From NCBI GenBank assembly GCA_947627615.1, contig CANQWS010000001.1, positions 62,001-126,000 of the forward strand: a stretch of 64,000 bases of DNA. The letters run 5' to 3'. This document shows positions 16,839 to 26,200 of the stretch, piece by piece (the first letter of the stretch is position 1; the number at the start of each line of letters is the position of its first letter). This DNA is from an uncultured Muribaculaceae bacterium. Lineage in GTDB: Bacteria; Bacteroidota; Bacteroidia; Bacteroidales; Muribaculaceae. The notes under the pieces were generated by a model. It was not told where the DNA came from and searched no databases. It saw only the letters and a list, made by a program, of their open reading frames with translations. The translations under genes and the position numbers were made by a program.

Positions 16839-17417
16839 TTATTTTCCACATCCGCATGCAGAGTCGCCGCATGATTTCTCGGAATCGCATCCGCAGTCAT
16901 CACCGCAGCTGGAGCATCCGCAACCGCATCCGCTGGCAGGCTGAAGCTCTTCGGGTGTGGCGTCGCGCACAAGGGTGATTTTGCCTTTGAAGCGAACGTC
17001 TTTTCCTGCAAGAGGATGGTTGAAGTCCATCTTCACATCGGATTCGGTGACTTCCTTGACCACGCCGTTGATTCTGTAGCCGTCGGCGGTCATCATGGGG
17101 AGGACTGCTCCGGGTTTCACAACGGAACCGTCAAATTTGCCTTCCACCTCAAAAATGTCGCGGGGCAGTGTGGCCACCTGTTCGGGGTCGTAAGGACCGA
17201 ATGCCTTCACGGCTTCCACTTTTACATCGAATTCACCGCCGGCTTCAAGACCGTCAATGGCAGCTTCGAGGGGTTCGATTACACCTTTGGTCACTCCGAA
17301 TATGAAACGTTCGGGGTCTTCGGCTGTTGTCTGATGCACGAGTTTGTCGCCCTCGGGGGTAACTTCATAAAGGTCATAACCGAGTTCAACGTATTTTCCG
17401 GGTTTGATTTTTTCCAT
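16839..17417 (-). CDS. slyD: FKBP-type peptidyl-prolyl isomerase, SlyD-like
   Basis: A 192-aa cytoplasmic protein. The FKBP domain with its inserted chaperone flap covers residues about 1-155 (GKYVELGYDLYEV, IEPLEAAIDGLEAGGEF, FNHPLAGKDVRFKGKI). The last 30 residues are a Cys-rich tail (GCGCGCSSCGDDCGCDSEKSCGDSACGCGK) of the kind that binds nickel or zinc in SlyD. It would speed prolyl isomerisation in folding proteins and store or deliver metal. It has its own terminator. Confidence 0.9.
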   Translation of the reverse strand: MEKIKPGKYVELGYDLYEVTPEGDKLVHQTTAEDPERFIFGVTKGVIEPLEAAIDGLEAGGEFDVKVEAVKAFGPYDPEQVATLPRDIFEVEGKFDGSVVKPGAVLPMMTADGYRINGVVKEVTESDVKMDFNHPLAGKDVRFKGKITLVRDATPEELQPASGCGCGCSSCGDDCGCDSEKSCGDSACGCGK

Positions 17418-17475
17418 ATAATTTTACTGTTATTTGATTTCTGTTGTTTGATTACTATATCATGAATAACAAATA

Positions 17476-18033
17476 TCATGCCAAAGAGTTGGCTAACGTA
17501 CCTTCCACTGTGTCACGCAGATTGCGTGTGGCGTCGGTCAGCAGGTCCAGTACGTTCTCGAATCCTTCGGCCCCCTGATAGTATGGGTCGGGGATATGAT
17601 CGCATATAGTGGGCGGCGACAGGAACAGGCTCATGGGGAGAATCTTGTCCTCGGTCTCGGGTGTGGGGGCCAGACGGCGAAGATTGCTCACGTTTGAATC
17701 GTCCATCCCTATGATGAGGTCGAAATCGTCGAAATCTCCCTCCCTGACCTGACGGCAGCGGTGGGTAAGCTCCAGGCCGCGGCGCCGGGCATGGGCCCTC
17801 ATGCGGGCGTCGGGCAGGTCGCCTATGTGGTAGTTGCCGGTTCCGGCCGAATCTATGGTCCAGCGGGATTCGGTGTGGTTTTCGGCCACGCTTTCTTTCA
17901 TCAGGCCTTCGGCCGCCGGACTCCGGCAGATGTTGCCGAGACACACGAAAAGCACGCGGATATTTTCCGGATCCGCTATACCGGCCAGAGCCTTGCCTAC
18001 GGCCGGAATGTCGAGGTATTTGAGAATATTCAT
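17476..18033 (-). CDS. Low-molecular-weight protein tyrosine phosphatase
   Basis: A 185-aa protein with the P-loop VCLGNICRSP (catalytic Cys and Arg) near residue 30 and the general-acid aspartate in IPDPYYQG. The first 24 residues (MNILKYLDIPAVGKALAGIADPEN) are an extension not usual in the family. I keep this start because its ATG overlaps the lpxB stop by 4 nt. It may act on tyrosine kinases of envelope polysaccharide assembly, but the only neighbour evidence is coupling to lpxB. Confidence 0.88.
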   Translation of the reverse strand: MNILKYLDIPAVGKALAGIADPENIRVLFVCLGNICRSPAAEGLMKESVAENHTESRWTIDSAGTGNYHIGDLPDARMRAHARRRGLELTHRCRQVREGDFDDFDLIIGMDDSNVSNLRRLAPTPETEDKILPMSLFLSPPTICDHIPDPYYQGAEGFENVLDLLTDATRNLRDTVEGTLANSLA

Positions 18034-19157
18034 TTCGATTTTAAATTGTTGATGATTGTATCGGCAGCCTTGGCAGCTGCGGTATCAGTCCCGAGTCTCT
18101 GGCGCATTTCCCTGTAGCCTTCGAGCTGAAGCTCGCGTCCGGCATGACCGGGGAGTATTTCCGAGAGGCGCGAGTCCACGGAATCCACGGTGCACAGATG
18201 CACGAGCATCTCGGGGATGACCTCGCGTCCGGCTATCAGGTTCGGCAATGACACGAACGGAACTTTTATGAGCTGTTTCATTATGTTATAGCTCAGCTTA
18301 GAGCCGTTGGCGCGGTAACATACCACCTGAGGCGTTCCGGCAAGAGCGCATTCCAGAGTGGCTGTGCCGGAGGTTACCAGTGCCGCCTCGGCAAAATGCA
18401 TGAGCCGGAATGTGTCGCCGGTAATCCGCGGGTAGTCCGAGTAGCTGTCATAGAAATCCGGAGCTATGCCCGGAGCCGCGGCTATTACAGGCTGAAGTTC
18501 GGGATGTCGACGGGCCACGGCGTCCATTATTGGCAGATTGTTGCGGATTTCGCCCCTGCGGCTGCCCGGCACAAGCGCAAGGATAGGTTTCTGCGGGTCG
18601 AGTCCGTACTGGCTCATGAACTCCCCGGGCGTTCCGGCCGATTTCAGCCGGCGCTCAACCTCTTCCTGCGAGGGATTGCCCACATAGACGGCATTGACTC
18701 CTTTGTCGCTGAAGTATTCTATTTCAAACGGGAGAATTGAAAGCAGCCGGTCAACGTATCTGCGCAGTTGTTTCACGCGCCATGCTTTCCACGCCCATAC
18801 CTTCGGCGAGATGTAGTAGAAAACTTTCAGATCGTGTTCCTTGGCAAAACGTGCGAGCTTGAGATTGAATCCGGGATAATCCACAAGAATCAGGGCGTCA
18901 GGTTCGGCGCTCTCTATGGCTTTCTTCGCTGTCGAGAAATTCCCGGCTATGGTCCGGAGATTGCGCAGAACCTCGCTGAAACCCATGAATGCCATGCGGC
19001 TGTAATGGATTACCGGTCCATGTCCTGCGGCTCGTGTCATGAGATCGCCACCGAGAAAGGTGAAACGGGCCTGAGGGTTCCGCTCTTTTATGGCTTCCAT
19101 CAGTTCCGAAGCATGTAGGTCGCCCGAAGGCTCGCCGGCGGATATGAAATAATGCAT
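18030..19157 (-). CDS. lpxB: Lipid-A-disaccharide synthase
   Basis: A 375-aa GT19 glycosyltransferase that joins UDP-diacylglucosamine to lipid X, the committed disaccharide step of lipid A. Visible family blocks are ISAGEPSGDLHASELM at the N-terminus, YYISPKVWAWKAWRVKQL, GNPSQEEV, LALVPGSRRGEI and TSGTATLECAL. The length is normal. It is divergent from the MsbA-like exporter, which fits lipid A synthesis and export being encoded back to back. Confidence 0.95.
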   Translation of the reverse strand: MHYFISAGEPSGDLHASELMEAIKERNPQARFTFLGGDLMTRAAGHGPVIHYSRMAFMGFSEVLRNLRTIAGNFSTAKKAIESAEPDALILVDYPGFNLKLARFAKEHDLKVFYYISPKVWAWKAWRVKQLRRYVDRLLSILPFEIEYFSDKGVNAVYVGNPSQEEVERRLKSAGTPGEFMSQYGLDPQKPILALVPGSRRGEIRNNLPIMDAVARRHPELQPVIAAAPGIAPDFYDSYSDYPRITGDTFRLMHFAEAALVTSGTATLECALAGTPQVVCYRANGSKLSYNIMKQLIKVPFVSLPNLIAGREVIPEMLVHLCTVDSVDSRLSEILPGHAGRELQLEGYREMRQRLGTDTAAAKAADTIINNLKSK

Positions 19158-19213
19158 GTTCAGGATGTAGTTATGTTAAAAAGGCCAAGTCCGGACGGAC
19201 TGACGTCAGAAGG

Positions 19214-19244
19214 CAAAATTACTTAAAAGCGGGGAGTCTGACAA
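19214..19244 (-). promoter_or_regulatory. Promoter of lpxB-phosphatase operon
   Basis: TTG (19242-19244), a 20-nt spacer and TAATTTTG (19214-19221) on the minus strand. Confidence 0.65.
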
Positions 19245-19305
19245 TGTTTCGGCTCATTTTGGAATCTATGATGCCGTATTTTTAGGCTGTGTGGGCTCTT
19301 TTTAT

Positions 19306-19313
19306 TAATTTTG
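19306..19313 (+). promoter_or_regulatory. -7 box of the ABC exporter gene
   Basis: TAATTTTG, 25 nt before the ATG at 19339. No TTTG stands at the usual spacing. Confidence 0.5.
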
Positions 19314-19338
19314 CACCGTTAAATCCAACTCTTGACTG

Positions 19339-21186
19339 ATGAATTCATTTCTCGTTCTTTTACGCAGATTCGTTCCGCCATATAAGAAGTATCTTGTTCT
19401 TAACATTATATTCAATATCCTGTCGGCTTTACTGACCCTCTTCTCTTTCGCTCTCATAATCCCCATTCTGGAAATGCTGTTCCAGATAAAGGAAGGCCAG
19501 TATTACTATATGACGCTTGCCGACGGTTCGCTCAAGGATGTGGTTTTCAACAATTTCTATTACTATACCCAGCAGGCCATCAGCGAATGGGGCCAGTCGG
19601 CCACGCTTGCTTTGCTTGCCGCCATGCTGGTGATAATGACCGGACTGAAAACCGGAACCGCCTATCTCAGCAGTTATTTCATCATTCCTTTGCGTTCCGG
19701 TATTGTCAGGGACATACGTAACCGGATGTATGACAAGATTGTCTATCTCCCCATCGGCTTCTTCTCCGCCGAGCGTAAGGGCGACGTGATGGCCCGCATG
19801 AGCGGCGACGTGACGGAGCTGGAAAATTCCGTGATGTCATCGCTTGACATGATGTTCAAGAATCCCGTGGCCATCATCGTCTGTCTGGCCATGATGATTG
19901 CCATAAGCTGGCAGCTGACAATATTCGTGCTCATACTCCTTCCGCTGGCCGGACTGTGCATGGGGCGTGTGGGCCGGCGGCTGAAACGCAAGTCTCTCGA
20001 GCTGCAGAACCAGTGGGGTGTGCTCATGAGCAATATAGAGGAAACCCTGGGCGGCCTCCGTATAATCAAGGCTTTCAATGCCGAGGACAAGGTGAAGCGG
20101 CGCTTCCACGGCGAGACACAGAGCTTCTTCACCATGTCAAACCGAGTGACACGCCGCCAGAGCCTCGCCCATCCCATGAGCGAATTCCTCGGCACACTGA
20201 CCATAGCCATAGTGCTCTGGTTCGGAGGCACGCTCATCATTTCGGGGCATTCGTCGATAAATGCGGCCTCGTTCATATATTATATGGTGATTTTCTACTC
20301 CATTATCAATCCCGCCAAGGAGCTGTCAAAAGCCATGTACACCATCCAGAAGGGTCTGGCCTCCATGGTGCGTGTCGACAAGATTCTCGATGCCGTGAAT
20401 CCCATAACCGATCCCGAGAAGCCCAAGACAATCAGCCATCTGAAGGGCGAGGTCTGCTACAGGGACGTGAACTTCGGTTATGACAAGGATGTCCCTGTGG
20501 CCCGCAATGTGAGCTTCACCATTCGCCCCGGCGAGACTGTGGCTCTGGTCGGTCAGAGCGGAAGCGGAAAATCGACCGTGGCCGATCTGCTGCCGCGTTT
20601 CTATGACGTTGACTCCGGCTCGATTACAATTGACGGAATCGACATCCGCGACCTGCGTGTCCATGATCTGCGCGGTCTGATGGGCAATGTGAATCAGGAA
20701 GCCATTCTGTTCAATGACACATTCTTCAACAACATAGCGTTCGGAGTCAAGGAAGCCACCCGCGAACAGGTGGAGCAGGCTGCCAGAATAGCCAACGCCC
20801 ATGATTTCATCATGGCCACCGAGGACGGTTACGATACCAATATCGGCGACCGCGGATGCCGTCTGTCAGGCGGTCAGCGGCAGCGCATCTCTATAGCGCG
20901 CGCCATCCTGAAGAATCCTCCCATCCTCATCCTCGACGAGGCCACATCGGCTCTCGATTCCGAGAGCGAACTGCTTGTGCAGCAGGCTCTGGAACGTCTG
21001 ATGAAGGACCGTACGACACTGGTCATAGCCCACCGTCTGTCAACAATCAAAAACGCCACCCAGATATGCGTGCTCCATGACGGACGCATTGTTGAGCGCG
21101 GAACCCACGATGAGCTGCTGGCTCTTAACGGAACCTACACCCGCCTTGTTGAGATGCAGTCAATAAGCACCGGAGACCACGCCTGA
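19339..21186 (+). CDS. MsbA-type ABC exporter (permease-ATPase half transporter)
   Basis: A 615-aa protein with six membrane helices in the first 330 residues, then an ATPase: Walker A GQSGSGKST near residue 404, signature LSGGQRQRIS near 508, Walker B ILILDEATSALD near 530 and the H-loop VIAHRLST. It works as a homodimer. Divergence from lpxB suggests it flips lipid A core (MsbA), but drug or peptide exporters look alike at this level, so the substrate is inference. No protease domain is present. Confidence 0.88.
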   Translation: MNSFLVLLRRFVPPYKKYLVLNIIFNILSALLTLFSFALIIPILEMLFQIKEGQYYYMTLADGSLKDVVFNNFYYYTQQAISEWGQSATLALLAAMLVIMTGLKTGTAYLSSYFIIPLRSGIVRDIRNRMYDKIVYLPIGFFSAERKGDVMARMSGDVTELENSVMSSLDMMFKNPVAIIVCLAMMIAISWQLTIFVLILLPLAGLCMGRVGRRLKRKSLELQNQWGVLMSNIEETLGGLRIIKAFNAEDKVKRRFHGETQSFFTMSNRVTRRQSLAHPMSEFLGTLTIAIVLWFGGTLIISGHSSINAASFIYYMVIFYSIINPAKELSKAMYTIQKGLASMVRVDKILDAVNPITDPEKPKTISHLKGEVCYRDVNFGYDKDVPVARNVSFTIRPGETVALVGQSGSGKSTVADLLPRFYDVDSGSITIDGIDIRDLRVHDLRGLMGNVNQEAILFNDTFFNNIAFGVKEATREQVEQAARIANAHDFIMATEDGYDTNIGDRGCRLSGGQRQRISIARAILKNPPILILDEATSALDSESELLVQQALERLMKDRTTLVIAHRLSTIKNATQICVLHDGRIVERGTHDELLALNGTYTRLVEMQSISTGDHA

Positions 21187-21284
21187 AATTGCACTTAAAA
21201 AAAGTAAATCCCCGATTGTTTTTGACACTTTAGTGTTGAAAATAAAGAATTTTTTGCTTTTTATTAAAAAATTTTCGTTTTTGC

Positions 21285-21315
21285 TTTGCTTTGAAATAAT
21301 TTTGTATTACATTTG
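21285..21315 (+). promoter_or_regulatory. Orphan perfect-consensus promoter
   Basis: TTTG at 21285-21288, a 19-nt spacer and TACATTTG at 21308-21315, in the gap after the ABC exporter. No plus-strand gene follows; a terminator does, at 21404-21439. Confidence 0.75.
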
Positions 21316-21321
21316 CAACAT

Positions 21322-21439
21322 AAAACAAAGGACCACGAAACAATACGTGTTAAAAACAGTATTTATTTAGAACATCCCTGTATACACTTTACAACATGTT
21401 ATCAGTAGGTAATGTCGGGAGACACAGCCTACTTTTTTT
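21322..21439 (+). ncRNA. Candidate small RNA, about 118 nt
   Basis: It lies between the orphan promoter (21285-21315) and an intrinsic terminator. There is no credible reading frame. The first 80 nt are A-rich and poorly structured, as in many trans-acting sRNAs. The 3' end lies 18 nt from the dnaG stop on the other strand. The start site is estimated as about 7 nt past the -7 box. Confidence 0.55.
21404..21439 (+). terminator. Intrinsic terminator of the candidate sRNA
   Basis: AGTAGG (21404-21409) pairs with CCTACT (21428-21433), with an inner TGTC-GGGA-GACA helix, followed by six T (21434-21439). Confidence 0.75.
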
Positions 21440-21456
21440 ATGTAACTATGTGGACG

Positions 21457-23682
21457 TCAGTGTCGTCCGTGAGGCGATAGTATCCTTTCGCCCAGATAGA
21501 CCGAAAGTTCCTTCTTCAGATTGTTCAGCTCGCGGTTGCGTGTCAATAGTTCGGTAATCTGTTCGAGATTGTCGGGCGTTGACTTGTAAATCTGTGCAAT
21601 TCTGCTGTTTATATTGCGTATTTCACATTCTATGAGCGCGCATTTGAGATTGTAGACGGCCAGCGGCACAAGCTCGGCCAGGCGGTCGCGCTCGGTGGCT
21701 ATGTGGGTGTACTTCGTGTGGATTTTGCTCAGGCTGTGGCGCGATGACACCATGTCGGTCGTGATGCGCCGCACATTGTCATTGTCGCATGACAGCAGAT
21801 TGTGCTGCAGAAACATTTCGGCGAAATCCTCCTTGGCCGTCGCGTATCGTGCGTTCACTCTGGCTGTTAGCTCCTTTTCCCGCGTTTCTATCGAGGCTAT
21901 GTCTTCAGCCGATTCCCGGATTTCGTCAATTCCGGCTGCCATGTCGGCGTTGCGCCTTTCCTCAAGCCTCATTTTCTCGTTTTCGAGCGCCTCAGGCCAT
22001 TCGAGGGCCAGTCGGCAGCTCATGTCGAGGGCCGCGGCCATCATCGGGTCCGTCAGGTTGATTTCATCGAGCCTGAGTTCCTGACTGACGTATTCAAGAA
22101 CGTTCATGGGGCGCGTTTCGCCCGAATCGTCAACGGCCACGTCACACAGGTAGCACATGCCGTATTTGACCACATATCTGATCAGTTCCCGCTCGTAGGG
22201 ATAGAGAAACGCGGCGTCCGATCTGCCTGACTGACTGTTCTCCGCAGTCGCTTTGGATGTGCTTCCGGCTACCGGGGTGAGTTCGGTCACGGCATCGTCG
22301 GCAGGGTCGGGGGGCAGTCCGGCCGAGACGCGGTTGCGTTCACGCTGGGCGTCGCGTTCCTGCTTCTCGGCGTGCTCGGCTGAGTATTTCGACACCTGAA
22401 GCGTCAGGATCTTCTCGTCGATTCCCATCGTGCGGGAGCATTCACCGATATATACCGTCCGCGTTATTGAATCGGGTATTATCGATATCGAACGGACAAT
22501 ATTCTGTATGGCGCGTGATTTAGCTATTGGGTCTTTTTCAACCCCCTCCATAAGTATCGCCGTCTTGAAGGCTATGAAATCCTGCTCGTTGGCGGCGAGG
22601 TAGGCTTCCACTTCCTCCGAGGTGTGGCTCTGGGCGAACGAGTCCGGGTCGTCGCCTTCGGGCAGTAGCATCACTTTCACGTTCAGCCCTTCGGCCAGAA
22701 GCAGGTCTATTCCTCTGAGCGAGGCTTTTATGCCGGCCGGGTCGCTGTCGTAGATCACGGTGACATTCTCCGTGAAGCGGTGGAGCAGCCGTATCTGTCC
22801 TTCCGTGAGTGATGTTCCGGATGAGGCCACTACATTCTCCACTCCGCTCTGATGCATTGAGATCACATCCATGTAACCTTCCACGAGGATGCATTTGTCC
22901 TTGCGCACTATGGCCTGTTTGGCCTGATAGAGGCCGTAGAGTTCATAGCTTTTGCGGTAGATGGTTGATTCCGGAGAGTTCACGTACTTCGCCACATCCT
23001 TGTCCTTGCGCAGGGTCCTGCCGCCGAATGCCACTACCTTGCCCGATACGGTGAAAACCGGATATATCACTCGCGAGCGGAAGCGGTCGCTGACGGTGCC
23101 GCGCTCGCTACGGTAGCACAGGCCGGTGTCAAACAGATATTTCTCCTGAAATCCCTGTTTCAGGGCCGTGCGGTACAGGTCGTCGCGGCGGTCATAGCTG
23201 TAGCCCAGATGGAAACGCTTGATCATGGCGTCATTGATGCCGCGTTCGCGGAAATAGGCAAGGCCTATGTTACGCCCGTCATCGCTCCCGTTGAGCACGT
23301 TTTCAAAATAATTCATCGCGAATTCGTTGACGGCAAGCATGCTCTCGCGTTCGCTTTCGCGCTCCCTCTCTTCGGAGGTCATCTCATGGTCCTTGATTTC
23401 TATGTTGTATTTCTTTGCAAGGTAACGCAGGGCTTCGTTGTAGCTCATCTGCTCAAGTTCCATGATGAAATTGACTGGGCTGCCCCCTTTGCCGCAGCTG
23501 AAGCATTTGCAGATGCCTTTGCTGCGCGACACGGAGAACGACGGTGTCCGCTCGTTGTGGAACGGACACAGGCCTATATAGTTGGCTCCGCGACGTTTCA
23601 GACTCACGAAATCGCTCACCACTTCGACAATGTCGGCGGTGTCAAGTATTTTCTGAACTGTTTCGCGGTCTATTCGTCTCAT
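21457..23682 (-). CDS. dnaG: DNA primase
   Basis: A 741-aa primase that lays RNA primers at the fork. It has the CHC2 zinc site (CPFHNERTPSFSVS...CKCFSCGKGG, residues about 40-65), TOPRIM motifs (LVEGYMDVISMHQ, IYDSDPAGIKAS) and a long Glu/Arg-rich C-terminal part that would contact DnaB. The start at 23682 (MRRIDRETVQKIL) matches the family; the open frame upstream crosses the promoter box at 23713-23720. The C-terminal region is longer than in E. coli, as is usual in Bacteroidetes. Confidence 0.95.
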   Translation of the reverse strand: MRRIDRETVQKILDTADIVEVVSDFVSLKRRGANYIGLCPFHNERTPSFSVSRSKGICKCFSCGKGGSPVNFIMELEQMSYNEALRYLAKKYNIEIKDHEMTSEERERESERESMLAVNEFAMNYFENVLNGSDDGRNIGLAYFRERGINDAMIKRFHLGYSYDRRDDLYRTALKQGFQEKYLFDTGLCYRSERGTVSDRFRSRVIYPVFTVSGKVVAFGGRTLRKDKDVAKYVNSPESTIYRKSYELYGLYQAKQAIVRKDKCILVEGYMDVISMHQSGVENVVASSGTSLTEGQIRLLHRFTENVTVIYDSDPAGIKASLRGIDLLLAEGLNVKVMLLPEGDDPDSFAQSHTSEEVEAYLAANEQDFIAFKTAILMEGVEKDPIAKSRAIQNIVRSISIIPDSITRTVYIGECSRTMGIDEKILTLQVSKYSAEHAEKQERDAQRERNRVSAGLPPDPADDAVTELTPVAGSTSKATAENSQSGRSDAAFLYPYERELIRYVVKYGMCYLCDVAVDDSGETRPMNVLEYVSQELRLDEINLTDPMMAAALDMSCRLALEWPEALENEKMRLEERRNADMAAGIDEIRESAEDIASIETREKELTARVNARYATAKEDFAEMFLQHNLLSCDNDNVRRITTDMVSSRHSLSKIHTKYTHIATERDRLAELVPLAVYNLKCALIECEIRNINSRIAQIYKSTPDNLEQITELLTRNRELNNLKKELSVYLGERILSPHGRH

Positions 23683-23712
23683 GTTTCGGGTTGGCGCGGA
23701 TGTGATGCGTAA

Positions 23713-23720
23713 TGCAAAAT
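23713..23720 (-). promoter_or_regulatory. -7 box of dnaG
   Basis: TAATTTTG on the minus strand, 30 nt before the dnaG ATG; no -33 match at 19-20 nt. Confidence 0.45.
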
Positions 23721-23764
23721 TAGTAAATTCGGTGGCTATATCCGCGTGTTTGTTCAAAAAATGG

Positions 23765-23772
23765 TAAATTTG
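23765..23772 (+). promoter_or_regulatory. -7 box of the binding-protein gene
   Basis: TAAATTTG, 25 nt before the ATG at 23798; divergent from the dnaG box 45 nt away. Confidence 0.5.
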
Positions 23773-23797
23773 TAGGCTATATTAACATAGAATCGAA

Positions 23798-24931
23798 ATG
23801 TCACGTCACATTTTTAATTGCATATTGCTGGCTCTCCTGATGCCGCTGTCGTTGTTTTCGTGCGGTGGTTCCGCATCCTCTTCCGGTTTGGAACATGGCG
23901 ATACTTTAACTTCCGAGGCGCGGTTGCTGACCCTTGTCCGTCACGACGGTTTCACCGAGGCCCGGGTGACGAATCCGTGGGACACCACGTCATGCCTCGC
24001 CACCTACCTGCTTGTGCCCCGGAACTTCCCGTCCGACAGCCTTAAATCGCTGCCGTCAGGCACTGTGGTCCGCGTTCCGCTTGAATCCTCGCTCGTCTAC
24101 AGCGGCGTCCATGGCGGTGCTGTCAACGAGCTCGGGGCCCTCGATGCCGTGACTGCTGTGGCTGATGGAAAATATTTTACAACCACCGCCATAAAAAGCA
24201 GAATCGCCTCCGGACGCATACGCGATGTCGGTAATTCCATGTCGCCCTCCGTGGAGATGATTGTCGACGTGGCCCCTGAAGCGATCCTTACGTCCCCCTA
24301 TGAGAACTCCGGTAATGGCGCCATAGACGCCCTCGGAATATCCATTATAGAGATGGCGGATTATATGGAGCCTACGCCGCTCGGACGGGCCGAATGGATT
24401 AAATTTCTGGGAGCACTCTATGGAAAAGAAGAGATGGCCGATTCGATATTCCGTGACGTATGCCGCAGTTATGCCGCCCTTGTCTCAAAGGCCTCCCGAG
24501 CCTCCGGCAGGCCGGTTGTCCTCGTGGAACAGCCCGCAAGCGGAGTCTGGGCGGTGGCCGGCGGCCGCAGCTACATGGCCCGCATGTTCGCCGATGCAGG
24601 GGCTGTATATCCCTGGGCTGCCGACAATGCCTCGGGTTCAATCGAGCTTGACCCCGCAGCCGTGCTGGAAAAAGCCGGCAATGCCGACATCTGGCTGATA
24701 CGCAGTTTCGGTCCGCTGACACTGGAGATGATGAAAGCCGATAACCCCATTGTGGCCAACTTCAGGCCATGGCGTGATGGCGGAGTCTATGTCAGTGACA
24801 CGTCACGTTCTCCGCTGTTCGACGAATTCCCCTTTCACCCCGAGAAACTGATGGCCGATTATGTGGCCATATTCCATCCGGAACTGTCGGCCGACAGCAC
24901 AGAACTCAGATATTTCAGCCGTATGGAATAA
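23798..24931 (+). CDS. Periplasmic-binding lipoprotein of the iron/cobalamin (BtuF/FhuD) type
   Basis: A 377-aa lipoprotein: signal peptide with lipobox LSLFSC (Cys about residue 22), then a two-lobe class III binding fold. Markers are RVPLESSLVYSGVHGGAVNELGAL, VGNSMSPSVEMIVDVAPEAILTSPYE, and VVLVEQPASGVWAVAGGRSYMARMFADAG. Such proteins hand siderophores, haem or cobalamin to an ABC importer. The permease and ATPase are not adjacent, so the ligand cannot be told from context. A hairpin at 25050-25081 ends the transcript. Confidence 0.85.
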   Translation: MSRHIFNCILLALLMPLSLFSCGGSASSSGLEHGDTLTSEARLLTLVRHDGFTEARVTNPWDTTSCLATYLLVPRNFPSDSLKSLPSGTVVRVPLESSLVYSGVHGGAVNELGALDAVTAVADGKYFTTTAIKSRIASGRIRDVGNSMSPSVEMIVDVAPEAILTSPYENSGNGAIDALGISIIEMADYMEPTPLGRAEWIKFLGALYGKEEMADSIFRDVCRSYAALVSKASRASGRPVVLVEQPASGVWAVAGGRSYMARMFADAGAVYPWAADNASGSIELDPAAVLEKAGNADIWLIRSFGPLTLEMMKADNPIVANFRPWRDGGVYVSDTSRSPLFDEFPFHPEKLMADYVAIFHPELSADSTELRYFSRME

Positions 24932-25049
24932 ATTTGGTGTTAAATTAAGTTAATGGCAAAACTATTACAATTTTTTCGCGTTCTACAAGTACATAGCAAA
25001 ATTACTTTTTCCATTGCAAGAAATGTGATAATGATTGGTTTATTATCTA

Positions 25050-25081
25050 AACGAGGAGACGTCGTGAGACATCGCCTCGTT
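25050..25081 (+). terminator. Terminator-like hairpin after the binding protein
   Basis: AACGAGG (25050-25056) pairs with CCTCGTT (25075-25081), with some further pairing inside, followed by GCTCTTTAT. It stands between two convergent genes and may serve both. Confidence 0.55.
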
Positions 25082-25139
25082 GCTCTTTATATCCCCCTCC
25101 CTTCTCCCGCGTAATTTCACCCGAATTCCGTGTCCGATT

Positions 25140-26132
25140 CTATTTCCTGTTCAGGCTCCAGTATGACAGAGGTTGAAAATTGACCTGCCGTTCGGTATCT
25201 ACACCAAGTATCCCGAGCCGTTCCTTTAAAGTCTCCTTTTCTTTTTCTCCGTAATAACTCACATGCCATCTGAGAGCCTCAGGATTCTCATTAGCCTCGA
25301 TAATAGTCTTTACGTAGGGCATGTCTATGGGATTGAATGAAAATCCCCATGCATAAATGACCCGTATGTCATAGAGCTCCTTGAAAAAACAGGCATTGTC
25401 ATGAAGAATGCGGGAGACCGGTTTGCGTGTCTCTTCATAATATTCCTGCAGCCCTTCGGCAATGCCATTGTATTCCGGCTGCTCGCTGCGGTATGTTTTA
25501 TATGCCGAGTCCTTCAGGTAATATTTCTTTCCTTTACGGTTGTATCGCGGTTTATTGTAACGCTTTCTGTTCCACCACTTGTCAAAAGCCTCATCGTCGC
25601 CGCCATGCCCTATGACAATGGAACTCTTTCCTCCGAGCCGGTGACCGTGGATGTATTTTATCTGGTCGTGCTCTATGCCATACTCTGATTCAAGAAATTC
25701 CGTATAGTTAAAAGTCAGGAATCTGGCATAATTGTCTATCATCAGTTTCTTTGACCCGTATGATCTGGGCGCTCTCAGTGACTTTATCCATCTGAAAAAA
25801 GCCCTTTTGAGATTGCCTGTCAGTTCTAAGGCCTGCCCACGCGCCACGTCTCCTGCCAGCATAATATCCGCAATTTGCCATTCTTCGGGATCTTTGCTAT
25901 AGTCAGGGAGAAACAGTTCGGCTCCGTTGATAAAATAATCACGGTCTACGTATGCCAGTCCGTTCTCAAAGTCACTCCAAAGCGCGTCATAGCGGCACAC
26001 GGTTGAATATAAGCGGAACAATTCCCTGTCGTTTCGGCGAAGCCATTCGCGGAAATTCTCATAACTGCTCCCTACGCCATGATGCAGGTCAAATCCGTTG
26101 CCAATTATGTAGAGCACATCATTCGGTTCCAT
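25140..26132 (-). CDS. AbiH family phage abortive-infection protein
   Basis: A 330-aa protein opening with LYIIGNGFDLHHGVGSSYENF, the signature of the AbiH family, first known from lactococcal phage resistance. Later blocks include LTFNYTEFLE, IKYIHGH, VIGHGG and a C-terminal IYAWGFSFNPIDMPYVKTI. AbiH proteins are thought to trigger cell death or stasis on infection; the mechanism is not settled. It is a single gene with no partner, clearly AT-richer than its neighbours, which suggests transfer. It has its own consensus promoter at 26201-26232. Confidence 0.9.
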   Translation of the reverse strand: MEPNDVLYIIGNGFDLHHGVGSSYENFREWLRRNDRELFRLYSTVCRYDALWSDFENGLAYVDRDYFINGAELFLPDYSKDPEEWQIADIMLAGDVARGQALELTGNLKRAFFRWIKSLRAPRSYGSKKLMIDNYARFLTFNYTEFLESEYGIEHDQIKYIHGHRLGGKSSIVIGHGGDDEAFDKWWNRKRYNKPRYNRKGKKYYLKDSAYKTYRSEQPEYNGIAEGLQEYYEETRKPVSRILHDNACFFKELYDIRVIYAWGFSFNPIDMPYVKTIIEANENPEALRWHVSYYGEKEKETLKERLGILGVDTERQVNFQPLSYWSLNRK

Positions 26133-26200
26133 AGATCTGTTATTTTTGTAAAGTCAGGGAAAAAGCTTGTAGCCGGTCATTGAACAACCGTTCTCCCCGG

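Noticed and set aside
16565-17011. A 148-codon minus-strand frame after slyD
   Set aside because: It overlaps the 3' part of slyD in another frame and the terminator at 16786-16811, and its composition is not protein-like.
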